Both the position numbers and the translations under genes were made by a program. From NCBI GenBank assembly GCA_947494645.1, contig CANLVO010000001.1:1-64000 (forward strand): DNA of 64,000 nucleotides, given 5' to 3'. Source of the DNA: an uncultured Litoreibacter sp. GTDB lineage: Bacteria; Pseudomonadota; Alphaproteobacteria; Rhodobacterales; Rhodobacteraceae. The notes beneath the pieces are model-generated. The model ran no database searches and was not told the DNA's origin. It worked only from the letters and a program-made list of their open reading frames with translations. Below, piece by piece: positions 44,985-53,239 of the stretch; position 1 is the stretch's first letter, and each line of letters opens with the position of its first letter.

Positions 44985-45748
44985 CGCGCGGCTTCCTGTT
45001 CGAGACGTTGCAGCGCAATGGCCTCGTTGCGGTCGGTGCGTTGCTGGTCGGAGAGGCTGTTTTCGACATAGCTCAGATGGGCGGAGACGGCATCGCGGGC
45101 CGCACCTGGGTCGCGGGCCTGCAGGGCGTCGTTAATAGCGCGGTGCTGGTCTAGCAGGGTGTCGCGGGTGGTGCGTTGTTTGAACATAACCTGCCGGTTG
45201 TAAAATACTCCCTCGCGCAGCAGCTGGAACATGGCACGCATCATATGCAGCATGACGACGTTGTGGCTGGCCTCGATAATGGCGAGGTGAAACTCGGCGT
45301 CGAGCTGGCTTTCCTCGGCCGGGTTGCGCTTGGTGTGGGCGGCCTCCATCTTGCGGAAAATGGTGTCGATGACCTTCAGGTCCGTGTCGGAGCCCAATTT
45401 GGCAGCGCGTTCCGCCGCCATGCCTTCCATGTCGCGGCGGAAGGAGATGTAGTCGAACATCGCTTCTTCATGATCAGAGAACAGCCGCACCAGCGTCTCT
45501 GAGAATTCCGCGCCCATGACATTGCCCACAAAGATGCCGGCGCCCGCGCGGGCGTCCAAGAGCCCGCGATCTTGTAGTGTGGCCACGGCTTCACGCAAGG
45601 AAGGGCGGGACACGCCCAGCTTTTCGGCCAGCTCTCTTTCAGAGGGCAACCGGTCGCCGGGCCGCAATATGCCGCGCAGGATCAACAGCTCGATCTGCTT
45701 GACCACCGCGCCGGAGAGCTTCTCGGCCTGTATTTTCTGAAACGGCAT
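44981..45748 (-). CDS. GntR-family (FadR subfamily) regulator
   Basis: This 255-residue regulator has the GntR winged helix (LRPGDRLPSERELAEKLGVS and RPSLREAVATLQDRGLLDAR) and a helical FadR-type C-terminal domain with likely metal-binding histidines (DAEFHLAIIEASHN and DQHRAIND). It may control the dehydratase-like gene or the nearby dehydrogenase. A perfect TGGTCA-N7-TGACCA dyad precedes its own start, so autoregulation is likely. Confidence 0.92.
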   Translation of the reverse strand: MPFQKIQAEKLSGAVVKQIELLILRGILRPGDRLPSERELAEKLGVSRPSLREAVATLQDRGLLDARAGAGIFVGNVMGAEFSETLVRLFSDHEEAMFDYISFRRDMEGMAAERAAKLGSDTDLKVIDTIFRKMEAAHTKRNPAEESQLDAEFHLAIIEASHNVVMLHMMRAMFQLLREGVFYNRQVMFKQRTTRDTLLDQHRAINDALQARDPGAARDAVSAHLSYVENSLSDQQRTDRNEAIALQRLEQEAAR

Positions 45749-45765
45749 GGGGCTCCTCCCGAATT

Positions 45766-45784
45766 GGTCAATTTATATGACCAC
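45766..45784. promoter_or_regulatory. GntR-type operator TGGTCA-N7-TGACCA
   Basis: A perfect dyad with six-base arms and a seven-base AT-rich spacer, 18 bases before the start of the GntR gene. FadR-type GntR proteins bind TGGT/ACCA half-sites, so this is a strong candidate for autoregulation. I found no second copy in front of the neighbouring metabolic genes. Confidence 0.75.
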
Positions 45785-45800
45785 CTTAGGCAACCCGCAA

Positions 45801-45831
45801 ATGAAAACGGCCCCCGAAAGTCGGAGGCCGC
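45801..45831 (-). terminator. Rho-independent terminator after ompA-like gene 1
   Basis: On the minus strand CGGCCTCCGA and TCGGGGGCCG form a ten-base-pair stem (one G-T pair) with a three-base loop, followed by TTTTCATT. It lies 22 bases after the stop of the OmpA-like lipoprotein gene at 45853. Confidence 0.85.
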
Positions 45832-45852
45832 ATTTTGCATTGGTGATGTCGC

Positions 45853-46503
45853 TCAGGCCGCGTTGGGGCGGATGATGATCTCGACCCGGCGGTTTTGGGC
45901 CTTGCCTTCTTCCGTCGTGTTGGCCGCAACGGGTTGGCTTTCGCCCATGCCGAATGTGTCCAGCCGTGACGCGGCGACGCCAGCGCCTTCCAGAACCCAC
46001 GACACGGCGTAGGCGCGACGCTCAGACAAGTCCGCATTATGCGCGTCTGTACCGGTATCATCAGTATGCCCGACAATGCGCACCGTGCTATCAGGGTAGC
46101 TGTTCAGATTACCAGCCAAAGCCTGCAGGTCGCTTTCCAGCGCCGGGCTGAGCGTAGCGCTGTCAGAAGCAAAGAGCAGTGCTTGCGGCAAGGTCACCCG
46201 CAGCTCTTCGCCGGTGTTTTCAATCGCAATGTTTTCGTTGGGGATGTCACGGCGCAAATCTTGCGCTTGCTTGTCAAGCTGATGGCCGATGACGCCGCCC
46301 GCAGCCGCGCCGATGCCTGCGCCAACGATCCCTTTGCCGAGGCTGTTGTTGTCACTGGACGCGCCCAGAAGCCCGCCCAAGACGCCGCCCACCAGTGCAC
46401 CGGTCTGGGCCTTGTTGACGTTGGTTGTGTCGAAATTCGTGGTGTCGCATGCCGACAAAGACAATGCAGCCGCACCGATAATGCTCAGTGTTTTAAGGGT
46501 CAT
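45853..46503 (-). CDS. OmpA-family lipoprotein (YiaD-like), copy 1
   Basis: The 216-residue protein has a lipobox (ALSLSACDTT, Cys19) and a glycine-rich membrane-spanning-type segment (LVGGVLGGLLGASS, GAGIGAAAGGVIGHQLD). The C-terminal OmpA domain binds peptidoglycan (VRIVGHTDDTGTDAHNADLS and QNRRVEIIIRPNAA). Its last 44 coding bases are almost identical to those of the neighbouring copy, which suggests recent duplication or conversion. Its role is in envelope stability. Confidence 0.9.
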   Translation of the reverse strand: MTLKTLSIIGAAALSLSACDTTNFDTTNVNKAQTGALVGGVLGGLLGASSDNNSLGKGIVGAGIGAAAGGVIGHQLDKQAQDLRRDIPNENIAIENTGEELRVTLPQALLFASDSATLSPALESDLQALAGNLNSYPDSTVRIVGHTDDTGTDAHNADLSERRAYAVSWVLEGAGVAASRLDTFGMGESQPVAANTTEEGKAQNRRVEIIIRPNAA

Positions 46504-46595
46504 GTGTTACCTGCCTCGGTTATGTATCCCGCCATTTTTGGCGTGGTTATGGGCAGATAATATCGCGCAATGCGCTGTCTGTTAAGGGGGAATCG

Positions 46596-46624
46596 GCGGC
46601 CCGCGGGGTCACGGTGCGGGCCGC
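46596..46624 (-). terminator. Inverted repeat after ompA-like gene 2
   Basis: GCGGCCCGC (46596-46604) and GCGGGCCGC (46616-46624) form a perfect nine-base-pair stem, twelve bases after the stop codon of the second OmpA-like gene. No T run follows on the minus strand, so termination may be partial or Rho-dependent. Confidence 0.45.
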
Positions 46625-46635
46625 AAGTTTGATGC

Positions 46636-47271
46636 TTAAGCCGCGTTGGGGCGGATGATGATCTCGACCCGGCGATTTTGGGCGCGACCAGAGGCCGTGT
46701 TGTTCGACGCCACGGGCTGCGCTTCGCCCGCACCTTGGGTCCGCAAACGTGCAGAAGACACGCCCTCGCTGCGCAGCACGGCGGCAACGGAGCCCGCCCG
46801 ACGTTCTGACAGGCCCTGATTGTAACCCGCGTCCCCGGTGCTGTCGGTGTGGCCGACCACGAACACAGTTGAGTTCGGATAGTCGTCCAAGTTGGCGGCC
46901 AGAATGCGAATGTCATTCACCAGATCGCCACGCAGTGTCGCGCTGTCAGTTGCGAAAAGCAGGTCTTGCGGCATGGTCACCCGCAGCTCAGAGCCGGTGT
47001 TGACCACGCCGATATTGCCATCAAGGTCGCGGCGCAACTCAGCAGCTTGTTTGTCCAGCTCGTTGCCGATGGCGCCGCCGACAGCGCCCCCAATTGCTGC
47101 TCCGATCAGGCCGCGCTCAAGCTTGTTGTCGCTGGTGGAATTCGCCCCCAAGAGCCCGCCGACGGCAGCACCCACGATCGCGCCATTCTTGGTGCGCTGG
47201 TTCTCGGTGCTCGCGTCACAGCCCGCCAAGGCGAGGGCGACGGCAGGGACGACAAGTAAGATCGGTTTCAT
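46636..47271 (-). CDS. OmpA-family lipoprotein (YiaD-like), copy 2
   Basis: The 211-residue paralogue has a lipobox ALALAGCDAS, a glycine-rich domain (VGAAVGGLLGANS, GAAIGGAVGGAIGNELD) and a C-terminal OmpA domain (VFVVGHTDSTGDAGYNQGLS, ending QNRRVEIIIRPNAA). The start at 47271 follows AAAGGAAGG. It is upstream of copy 1 and 132 bases from it, with a hairpin between. The layout suggests tandem duplication. Confidence 0.9.
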   Translation of the reverse strand: MKPILLVVPAVALALAGCDASTENQRTKNGAIVGAAVGGLLGANSTSDNKLERGLIGAAIGGAVGGAIGNELDKQAAELRRDLDGNIGVVNTGSELRVTMPQDLLFATDSATLRGDLVNDIRILAANLDDYPNSTVFVVGHTDSTGDAGYNQGLSERRAGSVAAVLRSEGVSSARLRTQGAGEAQPVASNNTASGRAQNRRVEIIIRPNAA

Positions 47272-47421
47272 AGCCGATATCCTTCCTTTGGCCGCGTGGT
47301 CGCGGCGGATGTGCTCAGATGTGTGTGGGAGCACGTAAACTACAACTCACAACTCCGCGCGGATACGCAGGTTCCCGCCAAAGCGGTCACTTTGTTGAAA
47401 CACACCGAAAACAGGCGGGCA

Positions 47422-48309
47422 TTAGCCGCCTGCGGTGGCGGTTTCCTGCCGGATATCGTCACGTGCGGCCTCGTAGGCCAAGAGCGCCCGTTTGACAGGC
47501 AGCCCCCAATGGTAGCCGCCCAAACCACCCGATTTGCGCAATGCGCGGTGGCAAGGCACCAACCAGCTGATCGGGTTGCGCCCGACGGCGGTGCCCACGG
47601 CACGCACGGCCTTTGGATGGCCGACATGGGCGGCGATCTCGGAATACGTGGTGATATGGCCGGAAGGAATGGCCAGAAGCGCCTCCCAGACCTTGATCTG
47701 AAACGGCGCGCCAATCAGGTAGAGCGGCGTGTCCTCGGCGGGCTGCGCCCCGAACGCGGACTGCACCCACGGGCGCAGCATATCAGCGTTCTCCACATAT
47801 TGCGCTTTGGGCCAACGAGACGTCAGATCGCGCATCGCTTCCGCTTCGCCTGTTTCTGCGGAAAAGCCAATGCCGCAAATGCCGCGGTCCGTGCCCATGA
47901 CCAAAGCCGGGCCAAAGGGGCTGTCAAACCACCCCCAACTGATGGTCAGCCCTTCGCCTTTCAGCGCGAAATCTCCGGGGCTCATGGCTTCCCAGCGCAA
48001 GAACAGGTCATGCAAACGGCTGCTGCCCGAGAGGCCCACCGCATCTGCCGTGCCCAGCGTCGTGAACTTGGCCCCCAAGAGGGCCTTGGCATGGCCCAAC
48101 GTCAGATACTGCTGATAGCGTTTCGGCGAGACGCCCGCCCATTTGCTGAACACGCGTTGAAAATGCGCGGGGCTCATCGACATCTTTCCCGCCAGCTCTT
48201 CAAGCGTCAGGTCTGGGCCGTTCGCGTCAATCACCTCAATCGCGCGGCGCACCACCTCGTAGTGGTAAGCAGCACTCTGGGTCTCGTCGGTCTTTGGCAA
48301 AGCGCTCAT
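47422..48309 (-). CDS. Ada-like AraC/O6-alkylguanine-DNA methyltransferase
   Basis: This 295-residue protein joins an AraC-type helix-turn-helix (LTLEELAGKMSMSPAHFQRV followed by FSKWAGVSPKRY) at residues about 30-110 to a methyltransferase domain with the reactive cysteine in PCHRALRKSG, near residue 252. It removes alkyl groups from O6-guanine by transfer to that cysteine. It lacks the N-terminal four-cysteine phosphotriester domain of E. coli Ada, so it would not be switched on by phosphotriester methylation. It is divergent from nth. Confidence 0.9.
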   Translation of the reverse strand: MSALPKTDETQSAAYHYEVVRRAIEVIDANGPDLTLEELAGKMSMSPAHFQRVFSKWAGVSPKRYQQYLTLGHAKALLGAKFTTLGTADAVGLSGSSRLHDLFLRWEAMSPGDFALKGEGLTISWGWFDSPFGPALVMGTDRGICGIGFSAETGEAEAMRDLTSRWPKAQYVENADMLRPWVQSAFGAQPAEDTPLYLIGAPFQIKVWEALLAIPSGHITTYSEIAAHVGHPKAVRAVGTAVGRNPISWLVPCHRALRKSGGLGGYHWGLPVKRALLAYEAARDDIRQETATAGG

Positions 48310-48420
48310 GTCAGAGTCCTTTCTGTTGGTCTTACGCTAACGCGCACGCTGCTGTCCTTCGACCCGTTTCTTGAGCATTGCACCTTGCCGCAGCCCCCGC
48401 GCTTTGGCATACCGCGCGCC

Positions 48421-49065
48421 ATGGCCAAGCAGCTAGACTATTCCACGATCCACGAGATTTTCTCCCGGTTTCAGGCAGCAGAGGCCGAACCAAAGGGCGA
48501 GCTGGATCACACCAACGCCTACACGCTGGTGGTGGCCGTGGCGCTGTCTGCGCAGGCCACCGATGTGGGCGTCAACAAGGCTACGGCCGCGCTGTTCAAG
48601 ATCGCCGATACGCCCCAAAAGATGCTGGCGCTGGGCGAAGAAGGCGTCATCGAGCATATCAAGACCATCGGGCTTTATCGCAACAAGGCCAAGAACGTCA
48701 TCAAGCTGAGCCAGATGCTCGTTGATGACTATGGCGGCGAGGTGCCGTCGTCGCGCGCTGCTTTGGTCTCCCTGCCTGGGGTGGGGCGCAAGACGGCCAA
48801 TGTCGTCCTGAACATGTGGTTTGGGCACCCGTCTCAAGCCGTCGACACGCATATATTCCGCATCGGCAACCGTACCGGCATCTGCCCGGGCAAAGATGTC
48901 GACGCAGTCGAACGCGCGATTGAGGACCACGTCCCGGTCGCCTTCCAACATCACGCACATCACTGGCTGATCCTGCATGGACGCTACGTGTGCAAAGCCC
49001 GTAAACCTATGTGCAGCAATTGCCTGATCCGCGATCTGTGCCCCTTTGAGGACAAAAACCTATGA
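48421..49065 (+). CDS. nth: Endonuclease III
   Basis: Nth (214 residues) excises oxidised pyrimidines and nicks the abasic site. The helix-hairpin-helix LPGVGRKTANVVLN carries the catalytic lysine, the aspartate is in AVDTHIFR, and the C-terminal Fe-S cluster has CKARKPMCSNCLIRDLC (C-x6-C-x2-C-x5-C). The real start is MAKQLDYSTI; the frame stays open upstream but is antisense to the Ada-like gene. Its last four bases overlap the next gene (ATGA). Confidence 0.95.
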   Translation: MAKQLDYSTIHEIFSRFQAAEAEPKGELDHTNAYTLVVAVALSAQATDVGVNKATAALFKIADTPQKMLALGEEGVIEHIKTIGLYRNKAKNVIKLSQMLVDDYGGEVPSSRAALVSLPGVGRKTANVVLNMWFGHPSQAVDTHIFRIGNRTGICPGKDVDAVERAIEDHVPVAFQHHAHHWLILHGRYVCKARKPMCSNCLIRDLCPFEDKNL

Positions 49066-50057
49066 GCAAAACTTTTCAAGTCGTGGGCATCGGTAACGCG
49101 ATGGTCGATGTGCTGGCCCCTTGTGAGGACGCTTTTCTGGCCGAGAACGGCATCGAGAAAGGCATCATGCAACTGACCGACCGCGCGCGCGGGGTCGAGC
49201 TTTATGGCCTCATCGGCCCGGCCAAGGAGATCTCCGGCGGATCAGCCGCGAACACCATCGCGGGCATCGCACATCTGGGCGGGGCTACCGCCTATGTCGG
49301 CAAAGTTAAGGACGATCAGCTTGGCGAGATTTTTGCGCATGACCTGCGGGCTCAGGGCGCGGCCTATGACACGCCACTTGCTCCCAAGGACCACGAGGCC
49401 GAAACCGGGCGCTGCATCGTGCTGGTGTCGCCTGATGGCGAGCGGTCGATGAACACCTATCTCGGCGTGACGGAGTTTCTGGGCCCCGATGACGTGGACG
49501 CTGCGCAATGTGCAGACGCCGATTGGATTTACCTTGAGGGGTACCGCTTTGACGGCCCAACTTCCGTCGCTGCTTTCGACAAAGCAATCGATGCCTGCAA
49601 ATCCGGCGGAGGCCGCGTGTCCGTCACCCTGTCCGACCCGTTCTGCGTCGACCGCCACCGCGACGCGTTTCGCGGGTTGATCCAGGACCATGTCGATCTG
49701 CTCTTTTGCAACCGGGCAGAGATGCTCTCCATGTACCAGACCGAAGACCTGGACGCGGCGCTTGCCAAAGCCGCCTCGGAGGTCGAGATCGTGGCCTGCA
49801 CTGACGGAGCAGACGGCGCACATGTGCTCTCAGGCGGAAAACGCTGGCAGGTACCGGCAACGCCAGTTGATATTGTGGACGCCACCGGGGCAGGGGACCT
49901 GTTCGCCTCCGGTTTCCTCTGGGGCCTGACCAACGGCTTTGACCTCGAGACCTGCGGCAAGATGGGCTGCGCCGCGGCAGGCGAAGTCATCTCCCATATC
50001 GGCGCACGGCCAGAGGCCGATCTGAAGGCGATGTTCAAAGAACAGGGGCTGATCTGA
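49062..50057 (+). CDS. PfkB-family kinase, adenosine kinase-like
   Basis: The 331-residue sugar kinase has the PfkB N-terminal block (GGSAANTIAGIAHLGG) and the C-terminal anion hole DATGAGDLFASGFLWG with the catalytic aspartate. The first segment VVGIGNAMVDVLAPCEDAFL is typical of alphaproteobacterial adenosine kinase-type proteins. Substrate likely adenosine or a ribose derivative, which would fit the purine genes of this window, but sugars are equally possible. It is translationally coupled to nth. Confidence 0.86.
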   Translation: MSKTFQVVGIGNAMVDVLAPCEDAFLAENGIEKGIMQLTDRARGVELYGLIGPAKEISGGSAANTIAGIAHLGGATAYVGKVKDDQLGEIFAHDLRAQGAAYDTPLAPKDHEAETGRCIVLVSPDGERSMNTYLGVTEFLGPDDVDAAQCADADWIYLEGYRFDGPTSVAAFDKAIDACKSGGGRVSVTLSDPFCVDRHRDAFRGLIQDHVDLLFCNRAEMLSMYQTEDLDAALAKAASEVEIVACTDGADGAHVLSGGKRWQVPATPVDIVDATGAGDLFASGFLWGLTNGFDLETCGKMGCAAAGEVISHIGARPEADLKAMFKEQGLI

Positions 50058-50181
50058 GGGATCCATTCGGTGGGCGAGCTGCAATGAAGCAATGTTCGTT
50101 CTGAGCCTGTCTGGCCTTTTGCGACGAGACGCGTGAATGCCAGCTATGCTACGCACTTGCAGCCCAGCAAAAGGTTAGAGC

Positions 50182-50700
50182 ATGACGCAGAAGGCAAAGC
50201 GAGATGCGGCCAGAACTGAATTGCTCCGACTACTGAGAGGGTTGGACTTCTATCGCGCTTGGAGAATAGCCGGTATCAAAAAGACCAAGGGCGATGTCCG
50301 ACAAGAAGACCTCGATCAGATCGTTGAATCCGGCGCTGCGTTTCTTGAGCACTTTGACACTGCAGGTGGTCAATACAACCAAATCCTTCAATCCGTGCGT
50401 GAATGGTATTCGCACACATTTTCCGATCTTTGCGTGATGATGAATACGGGCAGCGCGGCGGATATGTCCGAAATCCGTCAGTTCCTGACAAGGTTCCGAA
50501 GTGAGGTCGGCTTTGATTTCAAGTCCGAAGCCGGGCTGATCGCCAAGACGATCCGCAAGGCTCTGAAAGCGGGCAAGATCACGAAAGAAAGTGATTACTA
50601 CATTCTCAAGGAAATTGAGAACGACGCTTATCAGGCCTTTATGAAAGGCACTGACTTTGATGCTGTTTCCGGCATGTTGCGCCACTTTGAGAACCAATGA
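50182..50700 (+). CDS. Hypothetical protein, 172 residues
   Basis: A soluble, mostly helical protein, starting MTQKAKRDAARTELLRLLRG. Charged helices with K, E and D run through to the end (GMLRHFENQ), and the central part is REWYSHTFSDLCVMMNTGSA. No family recognised. It uses more AT-rich codons than its neighbours. It stands alone between the kinase gene and the terminator of the purine operon. Confidence 0.55.
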   Translation: MTQKAKRDAARTELLRLLRGLDFYRAWRIAGIKKTKGDVRQEDLDQIVESGAAFLEHFDTAGGQYNQILQSVREWYSHTFSDLCVMMNTGSAADMSEIRQFLTRFRSEVGFDFKSEAGLIAKTIRKALKAGKITKESDYYILKEIENDAYQAFMKGTDFDAVSGMLRHFENQ

Positions 50701-50831
50701 TTAAGCCATAAATCGGAGTGGGTAGGCTGCGAAACGACATGTCGGCGCTCGGTTGTTGATGTCGCCCCCTTTACCATTTCTCAATGGAATTTCTTCCGTC
50801 ACCGCTGACCGCGATCTTAACCTTTGCCCCA

Positions 50832-50863
50832 AACAAAAAGGCCCGCAACATCTGCGGGCCTTT
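50832..50863 (-). terminator. Terminator of the purine uptake/oxidation operon
   Basis: AAAGGCCCGCA (50837-50847) and TGCGGGCCTTT (50853-50863) form an 11-base-pair stem with a five-base loop. On the minus strand it is followed by TTTTTGTTT, so it ends the long operon that finishes with the binding-protein gene at 50891. Confidence 0.9.
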
Positions 50864-50890
50864 CCAATATTAACCATTTCGCACGCGAAA

Positions 50891-51985
50891 TCAGTTCGGG
50901 ATTTCAGCCGTCAGACCTTCAACGTAGAAGCTCATGCCAGCCAGACCGTCATCGCCAAAGTCAGCTGCGGTTTCGCCCTCGGCCAGCCAAGGTGTACCGT
51001 CTTGCTTGTTAATTGGCCCGGTAAACGCGTGGTAGGAGCCGTCTGCCAGCGCGTCTTTCATCGCCAGTGCCTCGGCCTTGACGTCGGCAGGGACCGCGTC
51101 GGAAATCTCTCCGATGGCGACCATGCCAGCGCCGATGCCGTCCCACGTGTCAGAGCTTTCCCAAGTGCCGTCCATCACAGCGCCGACGCGGGCGATGTAG
51201 TAAGGTGCCCAGTCGTCAATGATCGAGGACACGCGTGGCAGCGGTGCGTACTCGCCCATATCAGAGGCCTGCCCGAAGGTGATCACGCCGTCTGCTTTCT
51301 GCGCAGCAGCTTGAGGGGCCGTGGAGTCGGTGTGCTGCAAGATCACGTCTGCGCCTTGCTCGATCAGCGCGGTCGCGGCGTCGGCCTCTTTCGCTGGGTC
51401 GAACCATGTGTAGGCCCAGATGATGTTGAATTCGACATCCGGGTTGACCTTTTTGGCGTGGATATAAGCGGAGTTGATGCCGCGGATAACCTCAGGGATC
51501 GGGAAGGACGCGATGTAGCCGATCTTGTTGGTCTTGGTCATCTTGCCCGCGATGTGGCCTTGAATGGCACGACCTTCATAGAAGCGTGCCGAATAGGTGG
51601 ACACGTTCGGTGTCTCACGCTTGTAGCCGGTGGCGTGCTCGAACTTCACATCAGGGAATTTGGCCGCAACCGCGTTGGTCGGGTCCATGTAACCGAAAGA
51701 CGTTGTGAAGATGATGTCAGCACCTTGCAGCGCCATTTGAGTGATCGCGCGCTCGGCGTCGGCACCCTCTGGCACGTTCTCTTGATAGACAGTTTCGACC
51801 TTGTCGCCGTATTCGGCTTCAACGGCCAAGCGGCCCTTGTCGTGCTCGTAGGTCCAGCCGCCGTCACCGATGGGGCCGACATAGATGAAGCCCACTTTGG
51901 TTTTCTCGTGGCCATCAGCGAAAGCGCCGCCGGTTGCCAGCGCCAGCGCGGCGACGCCGGCGGCAAGTATAGATCTGCGTTTCAT
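50891..51985 (-). CDS. BMP-family ABC transporter substrate-binding protein
   Basis: This 364-residue periplasmic binding protein has a signal peptide (MKRRSILAAGVAALALATGG, cleavage at AFADG) and the BMP family features KVGFIYVGPIGDGGWTYEHD and VPEGADAERAITQMALQGAD. Family members (PnrA, BmpA, NupA) bind nucleosides or purines. It is the last gene of the operon with two permeases, an ATPase and xdhABC, so its ligand is probably a purine or purine nucleoside. The N-terminal KRRS resembles a short Tat-like start, but a normal Sec signal also fits. Confidence 0.93.
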   Translation of the reverse strand: MKRRSILAAGVAALALATGGAFADGHEKTKVGFIYVGPIGDGGWTYEHDKGRLAVEAEYGDKVETVYQENVPEGADAERAITQMALQGADIIFTTSFGYMDPTNAVAAKFPDVKFEHATGYKRETPNVSTYSARFYEGRAIQGHIAGKMTKTNKIGYIASFPIPEVIRGINSAYIHAKKVNPDVEFNIIWAYTWFDPAKEADAATALIEQGADVILQHTDSTAPQAAAQKADGVITFGQASDMGEYAPLPRVSSIIDDWAPYYIARVGAVMDGTWESSDTWDGIGAGMVAIGEISDAVPADVKAEALAMKDALADGSYHAFTGPINKQDGTPWLAEGETAADFGDDGLAGMSFYVEGLTAEIPN

Positions 51986-52028
51986 TTGGTTTCTCCCCAG
52001 TTTTGTAACGTTAGCAGCAGTGATGCCT

Positions 52029-52961
52029 CTAGGATGAGGCGTGAAAGAGTTTGCCCAAGCAGGCGGGCGCCGACAGCGCGGCCTTGGCCCTGCCCGAGGA
52101 CATGATGACCAGCACTGCGATAGTTATCAGATAGGGCGACATGGACAAGTACTCCACCGGGATTGCCACACCCGCGGCCTGCAGATTGAGCTGCAAAACG
52201 GTCACCCCGCCGAATAAATACGCACCCAGCAAAACCCGGAAGGGCCGCCATGCGCCAAAGACCACGATGGCGAGAGCAATCCAACCTGCGCCTGCGGTCA
52301 TCCCTTCGGTCCATTGCGGCACCCGCACGAGGCTCAGATACGCCCCACCCAGCCCGGCGCAGGCCCCGCCAAAAGCAATCGCCATCAGCCGCACCCGCAC
52401 CACCTTGTAGCCCAGCGCATGGGCCGCGTCGTGGTTCTCGCCAACGGCTCTTAAGATCAACCCTGCGCGGGTAAATTTCAGCACCGCCCATGTTCCCACC
52501 ACGAGGGCTAAGGCGACGTAGACCATCAGGTCATGGTTAAAGAGCACCGGGCCAAGGACCGGAATATCCGACAGGAGCGGTATCTCCAGTTTCGGCGTCG
52601 CGGGCGGGCGGATGCCGATATAGCCCTGACCCATAAGTGAGCTGAGCCCCAGCCCAAACAGCGTCAGGCCCAACCCTGTGGCGACCTGGTTGGACAGAAA
52701 GTACTGCGTCAGAATGCCGAAGAGCAGCGACAAAACCGCGCCGCCTAAAGCCGCCGCCACAAAACCCACAAATGGCGAGCCCGTCTGCACCGCAATTGCA
52801 AAACCGCAAATCGCGCCCACGATCATCATCCCCTCAACGCCGAGGTTCAGCACGCCGGATTTCTCAACCACCAACTCGCCAATGGCGGCAAGAATGATTG
52901 GCGTCGCCGCGACCATGAGGGAGGCGACCAATAGTATTGGATTGATTGATGTCAGGTCCAA
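52029..52961 (-). CDS. ABC transporter permease (nucleoside/purine type), second subunit
   Basis: This permease of about 310 residues has 8 to 9 hydrophobic helices (LLVASLMVAATPIILAAIGE, GVEGMMIVGAICGFAIAV, QVATGLGLTLFGLGLSSLMG) and the EAA-like loop LRAVGENHDAAHALGYKVVR. I favour the TTG at 52961, which follows GGGGGG and aligns with where I expect the family start (LDLTSINPILL); the ATG at 52994 is the alternative and adds eleven residues overlapping the previous gene. It pairs with the 53240 permease. Confidence 0.88.
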   Translation of the reverse strand: MDLTSINPILLVASLMVAATPIILAAIGELVVEKSGVLNLGVEGMMIVGAICGFAIAVQTGSPFVGFVAAALGGAVLSLLFGILTQYFLSNQVATGLGLTLFGLGLSSLMGQGYIGIRPPATPKLEIPLLSDIPVLGPVLFNHDLMVYVALALVVGTWAVLKFTRAGLILRAVGENHDAAHALGYKVVRVRLMAIAFGGACAGLGGAYLSLVRVPQWTEGMTAGAGWIALAIVVFGAWRPFRVLLGAYLFGGVTVLQLNLQAAGVAIPVEYLSMSPYLITIAVLVIMSSGRAKAALSAPACLGKLFHASS

Positions 52962-53239
52962 TGTAGCCCCCCAATGGTCAGGCAATAGAGGCAAGTCACC
53001 CCCCAGCTAAATGCCAGCCCCGCGACCATCCAAGGTGCGTGTGTCGCATGGGAGGCCAGATGAGCCACCTTCCGACGCAGTGCCGGAAAAACGAGCGCGG
53101 TGCTGGCGGCAGCTAAAACGATCACGAGGTGCGCGAGGAGGAAGGTCATGCCAAACTCGCCGCCGCCCATGTGCATCATCCACGGCATTATCAGCCCCAT
53201 GAGGCAGCCGATGGTCAGTGGAACGGCTCTAACAATCAT
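52952..53239 (-). CDS. Small three-helix membrane protein between the permeases
   Basis: The 95-residue protein starts MIVRAVPLTIGCLMGLIMPW directly after the upstream permease stop (TAG-ATG) and ends inside the start region of the next permease. It has three hydrophobic helices, the second being FGMTFLLAHLVIVLAAASTA. It has no ABC motifs and no known family. The tight overlaps make it part of the operon, perhaps as an accessory to the transporter. Confidence 0.7.
   Translation of the reverse strand: MIVRAVPLTIGCLMGLIMPWMMHMGGGEFGMTFLLAHLVIVLAAASTALVFPALRRKVAHLASHATHAPWMVAGLAFSWGVTCLYCLTIGGLHWT

Noticed and set aside
47296-48420. Long open frame continuing upstream of nth (375 codons)
   Set aside because: It is antisense to the Ada-like gene, contains no Nth features, and the real MAKQLDY start is clear.
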